This document shows positions 38,001-49,233 of a stretch of DNA of 64,000 nt, piece after piece. Position numbers and translations under genes: made by a program. The notes beneath the pieces are model-generated. The model had not been told where the DNA came from, searched no databases, and saw nothing but the letters and a program-made list of their open reading frames with translations. Within the stretch, counting starts at the first letter, position 1. The number at the start of each line of letters is the position of its first letter. This DNA comes from Dioscorea cayenensis subsp. rotundata. Taxonomy: Eukaryota; Streptophyta; Magnoliopsida; Dioscoreales; Dioscoreaceae. The DNA lies in assembly GCF_009730915.1 (NCBI RefSeq), contig NC_052488.1:22438305-22502304 (forward strand), written 5' to 3'.

Positions 38001-39400
38001 TCCTTGCTTGATGGTTTTGACCTTCACAACCCTCCAATCGTATAAATGGTCCGGCAACCACATTTTCGGGTTCCTCTCTTTATCTTTTCTATCTCCATAA
38101 TCAAACTCATGTAACAATAGGATCCAATGGAATCAACTCGCTTTAGTATCAGCCTTTGTCTCATTAGATAATGGAGTGCCGAGTGATCGGTAAATACAGT
38201 GACGCTAGATAAGATGAGGTATAGTCTGAATTTGTCAAAAGCAAATACCACTGCTAACAATTCTTTTTCTGTAGTTGTATAATTTTCTTTGAGCCCTCAG
38301 TAAGAGTTTTGCCAGCGTTAATAGATCGGGTTTAAACCGCTTTCCCTTTCCTCTGAACTCCAACACCGCCTCCAACACCATAATCACTTTGCATCGCGAC
38401 ATTAGTTCAAAAGGTTCACTCCAACTCCGTGTGATCAAAATGGATGCTTGCACTAACTTCCTCCTTTTAACAAATTAAAAGCAATCAAGCACTCACATCT
38501 CCGAAATCAAAGGGAAACATCCTTTTCACAGTTTTGCCAATGGCTGAGTGATTTCTTTGAGAAGTCCTTGATAAAGTCTCCTGTAGAAACCCTCATGCCC
38601 CAAGAAACTTCGAACCCTTTCACACTTGTAGGTGGAGGCGCAGTCTACAACTTCAAATTCGCCTCTGTCTCATCTCCATCCCCACTTGAGAAAAATCTTA
38701 TGCCCAAGGACAATGCCTTCTTGGACCATAGCAAACGACACATCACTTCCCAATTAAGAACAAGATTTGTCTCTTCACACCTTACTAGCACTCTCCAAAT
38801 TCCTGTAGACAGACATCAAAGGAATCTCCAAACACCAAAAGTCATCCACGAGCGCCTCCATGGATGTCTTCTAGGAGAGATCATCAAAGATGGCACTCAT
38901 GCAACGTCGGAATGTCACCGCACATTACATAACCCGAAAGAGGCACTCTTCCTGTAAGCTAAAAGTACCATAGGGGACAAGTAAACATTGTCTTTTCTTG
39001 ATCTTCTAGAGCCAAGATTTGGACATCCCACGATACCATCGAGGAAGCAATAAAACTCGATGCTTCTGCCAATTGCTCCAACATCTGATCGATAAACGGC
39101 AATGGAAAATGATCCTTTTGAGTTGCATCATTCAACCTTCTATAGTCAATACAAACGTGCCACCCTATAACTGTCCTGGTCAGAAGTAATTTATTCTTTT
39201 CATTTCTCACAACTCTCATTCCTCCTTTCTTCGAAACTACTTGAGTTGGGCTCACCCATGCACGTCAAAGATAGGACAAATGATACCCACATCCACACGC
39301 TTTACCACCGCTGACAACTTCCCTTTCCATGTTTCGTTTAACCTTTTGGGGTTGAACTCGCAGATTTATAGCTTATCCTCCATTAAGATATTATGAGCGT
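38000..39400 (-). mobile_element. Ty3/gypsy LTR-retrotransposon pol fossil (Tat/Athila-like)
   Basis: Minus-strand sequence retains reverse-transcriptase and RNase H signatures of a Ty3/gypsy element. At about 38.96-39.26 kb the RT start shows YRRLNDATQKDHFPLPFIDQ. The RT/RNase H junction lies at about 38.24-38.45 kb and the RNase H TDHSALHYL region at about 38.02-38.26 kb. This wording is typical of the Tat/Athila lineage. No integrase or paired LTRs are seen, and the 1000-N gap lies about 0.9 kb beyond the downstream side. The copy is clearly broken many times over and old. It is a fossil with no coding capacity. Confidence 0.85.
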
Positions 39401-40330
39401 AAAATGACATATTTATGCCTTTTATAATAGAGATTCCAAGCAACAGCCGATTTATGCCTTTTCAAAGTATGCTTTTACAAGCTGCTGTCCTTCTAATATG
39501 TAGAAAGATTCGGCCATGATCAATGAGAGTTTTGACCCTTCCATTAGAAAGGCTTATTCCAAAATGTGGCAAAGAAAGTTTTAAGCTCTAGCTCTGGGTG
39601 GTTCCTCAATCGATGGTCGCAATGTGCTTTTCCTTCAATCTATCAATTTCTCATAATTTTCCCACCCTTGTTCAAGATCATTCTCCACCCTTCCGCTCAG
39701 GCGCGTGTGCACTTCGAATGGCCTTCAACAACAATCACATCCTCTATCTCACAAATTTCGCACTCAAAGCTGGACACGCCCAACGAGAAAAGTTCTTGTC
39801 TTTGTTCGCGATAGACCCAGTCAAACCGAGCAAGGACCCTCTCCAAACTTTCTTCCAAAATGATTGCTCATAGCATGCTATCACGCGGACTTTTCAAACC
39901 GATCCAAAGATGCTATCTAACCCACAACTCCTCGACATCCCCACCGCACAATGTAATCAATAATGGATCCTTCTATGGGATGGTTGATGCAGAATTTGCC
40001 CAGCACCCCGACCTCCACGGGCCCATACAGAGACGCGACAACCGCCACGACAATCCCGAGGAGGACACTCCGCCACTCAACCCTTGGGACGCCACAGCAC
40101 ACGATCACGACTCAGAATCCAACAACATTTATCACGTATATAGAGCTCGAGAAGCGCACCTACACACAGCGGAAGTAGCAACAATGGAAACCAAAATAAC
40201 AAACAGAAATAGAGGGGTTCACAAATGCACAAGGAAGCAACAACAACAACAACAACAACACACAACTGATACATCAAGGGTTTAAAAGTTGTTTAGATAC
40301 CAAACTATGCAACAGGGTTTACTACCTCTT
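39400..40330. other. GC-richer segment upstream of the gypsy pol remnant
   Basis: This block is less AT-rich than its surroundings, with a (CAA)n run near 40240-40260 and several 60-140 codon frames on both strands, none with a domain I recognise. Its position suggests the decayed 5' internal part of the same element, which I infer from position only. Confidence 0.35.
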
Positions 40331-41230
40331 TGAGCGGATCCATAAGTAAAAAAAAACCCTCGTCTTATTTTCTTTTAAAAATAAAAATAAAAATAAATTT
40401 TATTTATCTTCAGAATGTTAATCAATTTTCAACTGATCATATATAAATAAATAGATATAAAACATGGACTTATATATAAAGGATATGAGCATGAGTAGCA
40501 CTTTTTCCCTAAGTTTGTCGGAATAATTAAAATTAAAATCTTATTTTTAATTATAAAACATGTAACACATCTCCTATATATATATATATATATATATAAA
40601 AGAAAGAGAGTGATCATGGCTCAAAAAAGGAAGAAGCTAGCTAAGAAAAAAGAAAAGGGTGAAAGAATGAAATGAAAGTGCACTATAGACACGTCCAAAA
40701 TGGTGCAATCCACGTCACAATGGTCACATATTATGAGCTGGTCCACTGTGGACACCTTCAAATATAATGGTCTCTTCTTTACTGTTTGACAACATCTATA
40801 TGTGATGCCAAGTGGAGCATATATCACCATCACAACGCACCATGATATCTCGTATGCAAAACACACACCAAAGATAAATTTTAATATACTCTCATCTCTT
40901 CTCTTGAGGACCACTCACTCCTGCCATGGTGACAATTTACACTAATATTAGCATGTTCATCCTTGTTTTTAATTAATAATCAAATTCTAAGATTATCAAA
41001 TGAAATATATAAATATATATATATATATATATTGAAAGTGACGTCAATGTTGTAAGGGATCACTGTCTAAAAGAGTTATATGAAAACTTCATTCCTATAT
41101 ATATATATATATATAAAGAAAGGTCATCAAGTGACAAACCAGTGGTAGCTAGGTCATCAAGTGAAGGTTTGGAGAGAAAGAAGAAGAAGAAGAAGAAGAA
41201 GAAGAAGAAGAAGAAGAAGAAGGAGAAGAG
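40331..41230. other. MYB upstream region
   Basis: AT-rich with (TA)n tracts near 40578, 41018 and 41098. The last, running into TATATAAAG at about 41110-41117, could serve as TATA box. A (GAA)n run at about 41178-41223 lies in the presumed 5' UTR, directly before the ATG. No gene is seen. Confidence 0.5.
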
Positions 41231-41871
41231 ATGGTGGGAGTAATGAAAGAAGAGACACGTAAAGGACCATGGACAGAACAAGAAGACATGCAACTGGTAT
41301 GCTATGTGAGCTTGTTCGGTGAACGTCGTTGGGATTTCTTAGCAAAAGTATCAGGTTTGAGAAGGTGGCGGGGATAGCTAGGTAGGATTGATGCATGGAT
41401 AGGGTTATTGAAGCTGATGTGCATAACTTTCTTGCTCTTTTGATGTTATGATTTAGGTCTTAACAGGACTGGCAAGAGTTGCAGGTTAAGATGGGTCAAT
41501 TATCTTCATCCTGGTCTTAAACGTGGCAGGATGACTCCTCATGAAGAACGTCTTGTTCTTGAGCTCCACTCTCGTTGGGGCAATAGGTTTCATATCATTC
41601 TCTCTATCAATATATATATATAATTTTTTTTTCTCTTCTTTATCTTTTCTATATATAGTTTTTATGATGATTAATTGATATAGTGTTTTTAATTATATGC
41701 ATATATATTTATATGTATATATATGAAGGTGGTCTCGCATTGCTCGAAAGCTTCCTGGCAGAACTGATAATGAGATCAAGAACTATTGGAGGACTCATAT
41801 GAGAAAGAAGGCTCAAGAGAGAAGAAGGAATGGGATAATGTTATCTCCAACATCATCAAAAACATCATCAA

Positions 41872-41906
<35 letters not shown>

Positions 41907-42221
41907 ACAACATCTTCTTGTTGTTCTTCTTGTTTGACTACACCTCCATTAAAGAGCACTCAAGCTAGTGGAGGAGAAGAGATGATGAAGAAAGAGTGCA
42001 GTTTAGATGAGTTTTGGAAGGAGATTGCTAGTACTTCAGAGGCTGTTAATGGACTTAGCTTTGAGGATTGCAAGGATGAGGTTTATGGTAATATATGTTG
42101 TTACCCTCCAATACCTTCTCCTGTCTGTGAGTACTATTCATTGTGGAAGATTGATGAAGAAGAGCTTAGGATGTTTCCTCCCATGGGTGGTCCTCCTTCT
42201 CACTTAACCAACATGAACTAG
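41231..42221 (+). CDS. R2R3-MYB transcription factor, MYB48/MYB59-like
   Basis: A nuclear DNA-binding regulator of 248 residues. Coding exons are 41231-41354, 41457-41586 and 41729-42221, all in phase. R2 starts [13 protein letters not shown] and contains [21 protein letters not shown]3 starts [20 protein letters not shown] and ends [20 protein letters not shown]. Met in place of the first R3 aromatic residue, and the wording of both repeats, are typical of Arabidopsis MYB48/MYB59. The C-terminal half has a serine tract from a (CAT)n-type repeat (about 41857-41907), then acidic sequence. In the MYB48/59 group the first intron is known to be alternatively spliced. Here intron 1 is only 102 nt and its retention would stop translation within R2. 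An in-frame second ATG (41243) follows four codons after the first. Confidence 0.94.
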
Positions 42222-45200
42222 ATTATATATATATATATATATATATATCTAATATTTATTAGAGACTATGCATGCATCATGCATGCATGCATGAATCTAT
42301 ATGTATCTTATAATTGAGTATCTTGTTACTTGTTCTAATCTTGTTCATAGTTGTGGTTTAATATGTGTGCTTGATGTGTCTATGCTACTCATGCAAAGAT
42401 TAATATATATATATATATATGTGTGTGTGTGCGCGATCATCTCATCCTTTGAGACTGTTCATCAAATTATGAGTAATGGAACTCTTACATGTGTTGTGCT
42501 CTTGAGTGTCTTTTGCGCACTTAACACCAAGTGAAAGCTTCACTTTACTGTTAATTAACAAGCACCAATGATTCAAAAAGAAGAACTCAAAGCTCTCATC
42601 ATTGCAAAGGAGAAGAACAAACATATATCAGCCAGCCACTCAATCAATTTCTCCTTGGTTTTTTTTTTTTTAAGCATAAGAAATGAATGAGTGGATGTAA
42701 CTTTTCCTCTTTGTTTTTGCTTTGTTTTAGTGAAATGATGAAGATGGTTGTCTTATTGAAATTATAGGCAGGATTAGATTGGATGCATTGATTTGTTTAA
42801 CTAGGAGTTGCAAGTCAAGCAAGTTGATATACATATAATTAAATATATATATATAAAATTGGAGTTTAGTACTACTTTGATAGGGAGGCTAAAAAGCAAA
42901 AGAATGATAAGGAAGTGGTCTGCTCCAAATTAAAGCTCTATCTCTTGGCCTTTACTTTTAGAAATATTTGTTGTAGCTGGATTAACTTTCTCATTATCTC
43001 TTAATTAAAAAATTAAGTTAGTGCTTCATGCTCATCCACCACCATACATTCAAGCAAATGGTTTTTTTTTTGGGCCATATTATTATATATTATTGTTATC
43101 TTGATATGATCAAGTGAGACTAGCTAACTTATCATTTGTAGTATTAATGGAGATAGATACCATTAAACCAGACAGGATCTTTGTGGAAGAAGGGGGTGTG
43201 ATGAAAGCACCATGAAGATGGTCTGGTCATTTGTAAGGCCAAAAGACAACCACTAAAGTTAGTGTTGGAGATGTCCTCACGGCTCATCCAGTGCACCAAG
43301 ACCAATGGTTTCCATCTCCATCTCTTGATTAGACACTTGAGAATCTTGCTCTTCAAACACAATTTTTTCAAATACATATATATATATATATATAGAATTT
43401 TCAAGATTTTTGTGTATGAATTTTGTATGGTTGAAATTCCCCTTGATTTTATGAAATTTCACTTTTCATGAATTTCTAAAAAAAATAAATCATATATATA
43501 TATATATAAACTGTTATAATTTTTTTATAAAATAAAAAGATAAATAAAAGGATAATAATATAATTAAAAAGAAATGAGAAAAGAGAGGAACAAAAGTCCA
43601 CCAACAATAAAAAGAAAAATATAAGAAAATATTACCCAGACTTGCACTGTAGGCGAATTCGACTAGGTCAAAAATAGGTGAATTTATAAAATTGAGATTT
43701 CTTTTGATTGTTAAAATAAAACTGACTTTTTTAATTTGGTGGTTACAATTTCTACACATCAACTATATTAGAATTATTAAAAAAATATATAACCAAAATC
43801 ATCATTTAAAAAATAAAGATACAATTTAATGAATATATTATTTTTTGAAGAAAAAAAAATACCATTTATTGCATGTACATCCTAAAAAAAAAATTCACAC
43901 AGATTTGGAAAAAAGAAAAATCATTTTTTTCTTATTCTTTCCATCTATTTTTCACTGGTATTTCTTATTTTATATTTTATCCTAAGATTAAAATTTTATT
44001 CTACAACTCAAGTGTATACATGTATTCTGGTAATGGGATATACTGGAACATATATACACCTAAAAGAAAATTATTCTTAAAGGTTCTGATTTGAAAACTA
44101 AAGATGGGATTCCAAAATCTTTAAAAAAAAATTTACAAGAAATATATATATATATATATGATACTTTTAAAGTAACGCGTGGGAGTATTAGATAAGCTAC
44201 TTCAAAGCACTAATAAAAAAAGAAACAACATTTTAGTGCTAGTGGCACCACACAAAATCAATATCAATATCAATATAGAGCAACACTCCATGACCATCCA
44301 TTTGTTAAGCGGCAATTAATGAATTGACTGCCAAGAACTAAAACTTATCACAAAAAATGCACAGCATAATTAAAAGAGAGAAGCGAAGCACAATGAAATG
44401 TGAAAGATGATGAGCATGCGTGTCTTATCATGTTATCACTGTGCATTTATACTTATGAATGGAGACAAAATAGTATAAATTAAGAATCACACTTAGTTGA
44501 GGATCCTTAGCTCCTCCAAGCTTGGCAGGCCACATATATGTTCAATGGAATCCACTTAAATCAATTCCTTTCAACTTTCTAATTAATTAATTTTCAATTT
44601 ATATAGCATGCAGAATAATAAATTTAAGAATGCATAGGATGATGTCATCCAGGAAGTTAAGGATTTTATGCTCATTATAATATCTATGTAATTTGGAAAA
44701 TATATAATTTGAGTTTTTTTAAAATGAATAAGACATAAATTTATTAAAAAAATAATAATAAAAAAAACGGCAAATAGAACATAGAGTAATTTTTATTAAA
44801 AATGAGAATATACATCAAAAACGAAAGACAATAAATAACAACTAAAAAACGGAAGAAAATGTGGACTCAGAAAGAGTCTCCGATCTAAAATCTGAAATTT
44901 ATTTGTGAAGATCATATTCCTCTCAGATAGTAGATTTTAAAAACTGAATATTTTTCTTTATAATATCAAAGATTAAAAAAAATTGGCTTATTAATTAAAA
45001 AATTACTGATAAAAAACAAAAGAAAATATGGCTTATTTTCAAATAAACTAATGCGGGAATGGTGTCTATCCCGTAAAATAATTTGAGTTTATAATGATTT
45101 ATTTTATTTTAATTTATTTAAAAATGATCTAGAACCCCTAAATTTTGTGGTTATCATTCACTCAAAACGTGGCTTTTTCTTTCTCCAATGGAATGATGAT

Positions 45201-46820
45201 GTTTCGATTTAATGTGTTCTAATGTCTTTTTTTGATATAGTTCATCGGGATGAGGGAAAGAACCACGTGCTAATTGATCATTTAATTCATTATTACTATC
45301 TTATCACATAGGTCCTATGTGGATGTATGCTTAAGTCAAACACAAATGATTTTGTAAAGAATAAATTAATAAATTTTTATTATAAATATATATATATATT
45401 TTTTATAAAAACAAGTGACAAGATACTATTCCTTATTTTTAATAAAGATGTAATTTAAACTATAATGCATTAAAAGTATAAGCATATTATGTGACAATTA
45501 CGCGCATTAAAGGTATAAGCATATTATGTGACAATTACGCATATTTGAAGACAGTTATAACTATAACAACTAAAGTGGCACGTTAACATACAACAAGTGA
45601 GTTATAATTGTAATAATTTAAGTGTCACATTAGTAGACAATTGAGAACATGTCAATATATGGTTATCTAGTTCTCCAATTGAAAATACAAATACAGTAAG
45701 AGATGAAGTTCATTGGCCATTTTTCGTTATTTAAACATTCTATTTTTCACATAATAAAAAGATGAATTATTTATTTTCTTTTCTTTTATCCTTACGCTTT
45801 CTTTCTCTTTCATCTAAATAAAGTTTAAACTTGTTCAAAACCCAAAAGAAATGGTCTTTGACAAATATAGAAAAAGTACTTTAGTACAATATTATCAGAA
45901 CGATTTTAAAAAGATAATTATATGAAAAATCGTTCATTTCATTTGATGAGATTCTAATGAAAATAAATCAAATATTTCTTTTATAGACGTTTGTGACTAT
46001 AGAAAAAACTAATTAAGTTAAAGGACTTAATAATGATAATGAAATACATTTTTGATTTTCTACGAACCATATCTAGTATTGGTATGCATTATCAGTTAAC
46101 TACAAATTCGATCAAGGAATACTAATATGTGAGAACAGTTGTTATTTCATGGGAGCTCTACATATTGCTTATTTGTGACCATATATCTTATCAATTTCTT
46201 ATATTTTGTAGCATTACTGTTACCTTATTTTTGTTTAATAAATTTCTATAATTTATTCATTTTTATTTAAATTCATCCAAGACATCATTGCATTTATAGG
46301 CAACAATATCAAATTATCTCCTACAAAAATTAAATAAATTGACATCTGAAAATAACATTCTCAAATTTTCCTTTAAATGCAGAAATATAATTACCAATCT
46401 ATATTGAAATCTAATATTTTAAAATATAAAAAAAAAATAACAGATATCATTAAATTTTTTTTACAAATAGGCAATAAACACCTCTATTAAAAGGAAGTCA
46501 CAGGCATGCACAAAATAGAGTAAACTCAACAAGTACTTTATATGCTCTCATTTGGGTTAGGCTTTGATATCAAGCCCTCCTTTAAACAAACACTCCAAGT
46601 AAGAGACTCGAAGTCAATAAGATAAGAGCCCATTAGCACATCATTAATCTTTCCCTCTATGTTCGTCTTCATTTACATCTTAACTACTTGTAAGTTAATC
46701 ATTTGTTTACATTATGCATTAAAGTGACTAGTGAGCAGTTAAAAATTGATCCATTGGATCTTGAATTACGGATTCAAATCCGTTTTAACAAACAACGGGT
46801 CCGGATCCGAATCCGAATCC
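42222..46820. other. Long AT-rich intergenic region
   Basis: About 4.6 kb without a supported gene. It holds (TA)n tracts (42224-42248, 42405-42420, 43378-43395, 44144-44158), an ATGCATGC-rich stretch near 42265-42292, a 37-bp tandem duplication at 45467-45540 and many A/T homopolymers. A less AT-rich block at 43150-43340 has no recognisable frame. Confidence 0.55.
45467..45540. repeat. 37-bp tandem duplication
   Basis: Two adjacent copies (45467-45503 and 45504-45540) differ at one base. Each begins GCATTAAA and ends GTGACAATTACGC. The near-identity points to a recent slippage or repair event. Confidence 0.95.
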
Positions 46821-46823
46821 GCC

Positions 46824-46913
46824 ATGAGAAACCGCGAGCCGTACGTTGATGTTCGTTTGCTCGCCGCGCTCGATTCAACCACTCGTTCTCTGCCCGATGC
46901 CTCGTTTCTCTAA
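46824..46913 (+). other. Upstream ORF overlapping the dehydratase start
   Basis: An ATG at 46824 opens a 29-codon frame that ends at 46913, beyond the main ATG at 46897 and in another frame. If the transcript starts before 46824, scanning ribosomes would meet it first and main-frame translation would fall. The transcript start is not visible, so this is conditional. Confidence 0.4.
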
Positions 46914-48987
46914 GCTCTACCTCATCTCCTACAACTCCCTCCTCTTCTTGGGATGGTGCTCTCTCTCTCTCTCTCTCTGTGCCCCGCTCCCCACAATTCC
47001 TCACTCTATGCTAAGTTTTTTCTTGTGTTTCTAGGGCAATTGCTCTTTCTAGGCTTCTGGGAAGCTTCATTGCTACCAAGTCCGTCAATGGAGCCTACGC
47101 AGCAGCGGGAGAGCTTATCTGTGAGTAATTTCTTTTCTAATAGTTTGTTTTCTTTGTTTCTCTGAGAATTTTGTTAAGCTTGCTACATTGAGCTTTATTT
47201 CCGATGTTTCCTTTGAATCTCTATAGGTTGGCTGCAAACGGTTGCGTTCTTGGAAGTCATACATTCGGCTGTTGGTGAGTACTCCAATCGGAGGTTGACT
47301 GATTCTTTTGGTGATATATATATAGTATGTATTTATGTATGTATGTATGTATGTATTCGGATGAAGATTGGGAATTTATTATAGGTCTGGTTCCAAGTGG
47401 GGTGATGCTTGTGCTGATGCAATGGGGAGGACGAACTCACTTCCTGCTGGCCATTGTTAGCCAAATCACCGAGGTACTCTGAGAGAGAGAGAAAAAAATC
47501 TTTTCTTGAATTTTCAGGAAAACCATCAATGGTTTAGGACCTCAATTTGCCCACAGAATTAGAGGAAAAGGTTTAGATTTGATTGTTGTTTATCTGTTTT
47601 GCTGAAATGAAGAACTATTCTTCTTTATTGATCAGTATTATTAGGAAAAATATTACACTTTTCCCATGAAAAAGCCACATTTTTGCTATCTTGGTGATCT
47701 GTGCTCTTCCCTTGACCATTTCAGATTTAATATATGGTATTGAAGCTTATATCCGATTATTTTTTCTTGCAGCTTCAGGATCTCCCATCTGTTTTTATTA
47801 CATTTCTTGCATGGAGTTTATCTGAGGTGTGCTTTTATCCTTTCATATGTTTGTGTGCCATCTGTTTAATCACCTACATGTGCCATTTTGTTCAAATGCC
47901 TGCTATGTCAAGATAGATAGTTTATCATTAAATTAATACATTTTCAAGATAAAGCATTGTGACAAAAACTTGTATTTACGTTGCAGGTGATCCGCTACTC
48001 CCACTATGCTTCAAGTTCTCTGGAACTCTGTCCATCATGGCTAACATACATCAGGTTGTTTATTTGAAGTTAAATCAATCATTTTTTCAGTGATTATAGA
48101 TTTTATTGTGAGAAACCATGGTACATTCCCTATTTCTTGTAAGGAACTCTAGTTTTACAACATTGCCTATCCGGTCTCTGTATCTTTACATAGTTGAGCT
48201 AGCTTTACTCACTTTTATCTTGCAATCTTGCCTTCATACCTGTGAAAGTTTCAGAAGTTACTTTAGAACTCATTGGATTGAATTGTGAATGCATTGAGTA
48301 GTCTTAGGTTAGAATTCAGCATTCATAAATCACAGATTATAATATAATTAGTCATCCAGAGAATATAATGTTCGACCTACAATAGTCAGACATGTAGATT
48401 ATTAAGCAGAGCGCAAAATGTTGTCACTAATAAGTCCACTGGATACTACCATCTCAAGGTTGACGAGTGAGAATTAATCAATGATATGAATCATTTATCC
48501 CTCATCTCTTGCGGAACTGTGGTTGATGAAATGTTTTTTGAAAATCACGGCCATCTTTTTCCCCCTCAGGTATACTGCTTTCATCCTCTTGTATCCTATA
48601 GGGGTTGGTCCCGGAGAAAGTAAGTATTATCACAATCTATGTTCAATTCACATTACTTATATAATAATGGTGTTCTCAGACCTTACTCTGATCTTCATAC
48701 AGTGTGGCTTATGTACAAAGCTCTTCCATTTATAAAGGAAAGAAACCTTTACAAAAGCTTTTTCGACAGCCTTCCCTTCAGCTACCACTCTTTTGTTGTG
48801 GTACGTCGAGAGTTAGTATGATTGTATTGATTTGCATGTCTACATTTTAATAACATTTTCTTAATGTGAAAAATCATCTCAGGTTGTGCTTGCCCTCTAT
48901 CCATTCCTGTGGTTAAGGCTGTATCTGCATCTGTTTAAGCAACGGCGATCAAAACTAGGAAAGCTGCAAACAAAGAAAAAAGACTGA
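46897..48987 (+). CDS. 3-hydroxyacyl-CoA dehydratase (PTPLA/HACD family)
   Basis: An ER multi-span protein of the family that dehydrates 3-hydroxyacyl-CoA, the third step of very-long-chain fatty-acid elongation. Nine coding exons: 46897-46955, 47035-47120, 47227-47274, 47385-47473, 47773-47826, 47987-48054, 48570-48619, 48703-48800 and 48883-48987, giving 218 residues, the usual family length. Family landmarks are the start MPRFSKLYLISYNSLLFLGW, then ALSRLLGSF, LEVIHSAVG, VLMQWGGRTHFLL, VIRYSHYA and YTAFILLYPIGVGPGE, which holds the expected catalytic Tyr and Glu. The end LFKQRRSKLGKLQTKKKD is lysine-rich, as in ER residents. It resembles the second plant paralogue (PTPLA-like) more than PASTICCINO2. 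The start was chosen because it gives the conserved N-terminus. Confidence 0.9.
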
Positions 48988-49233
48988 TTATTTGATATAA
49001 ATGAATGTTCTTATCATTCATTCTGTATTATCTGATTGTGTTGCTGACCAATGTGCGTTCCAAATATCATTGCTTATTCATTTGGCGTGCTTATGTATTT
49101 ATATGAACCAACCGTTAAAGGACATAAAAGTTCATAATAAGTTCATATATATATATATATATGACTTTTCTCATGTGTCTTCTTGTATGCATTAGAAAAT
49201 CACTTGCATTGATTTTAGTTTTATATTGATCTC

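Noticed and set aside
41857-41907. (CAT)n array as a CRISPR-like or satellite repeat
   Set aside because: A coding microsatellite giving the MYB serine tract, with no spacers.
43150-43340. Less AT-rich block downstream of MYB as a MIRNA or TAS locus
   Set aside because: No known miRNA sequence and no long foldback found by eye.
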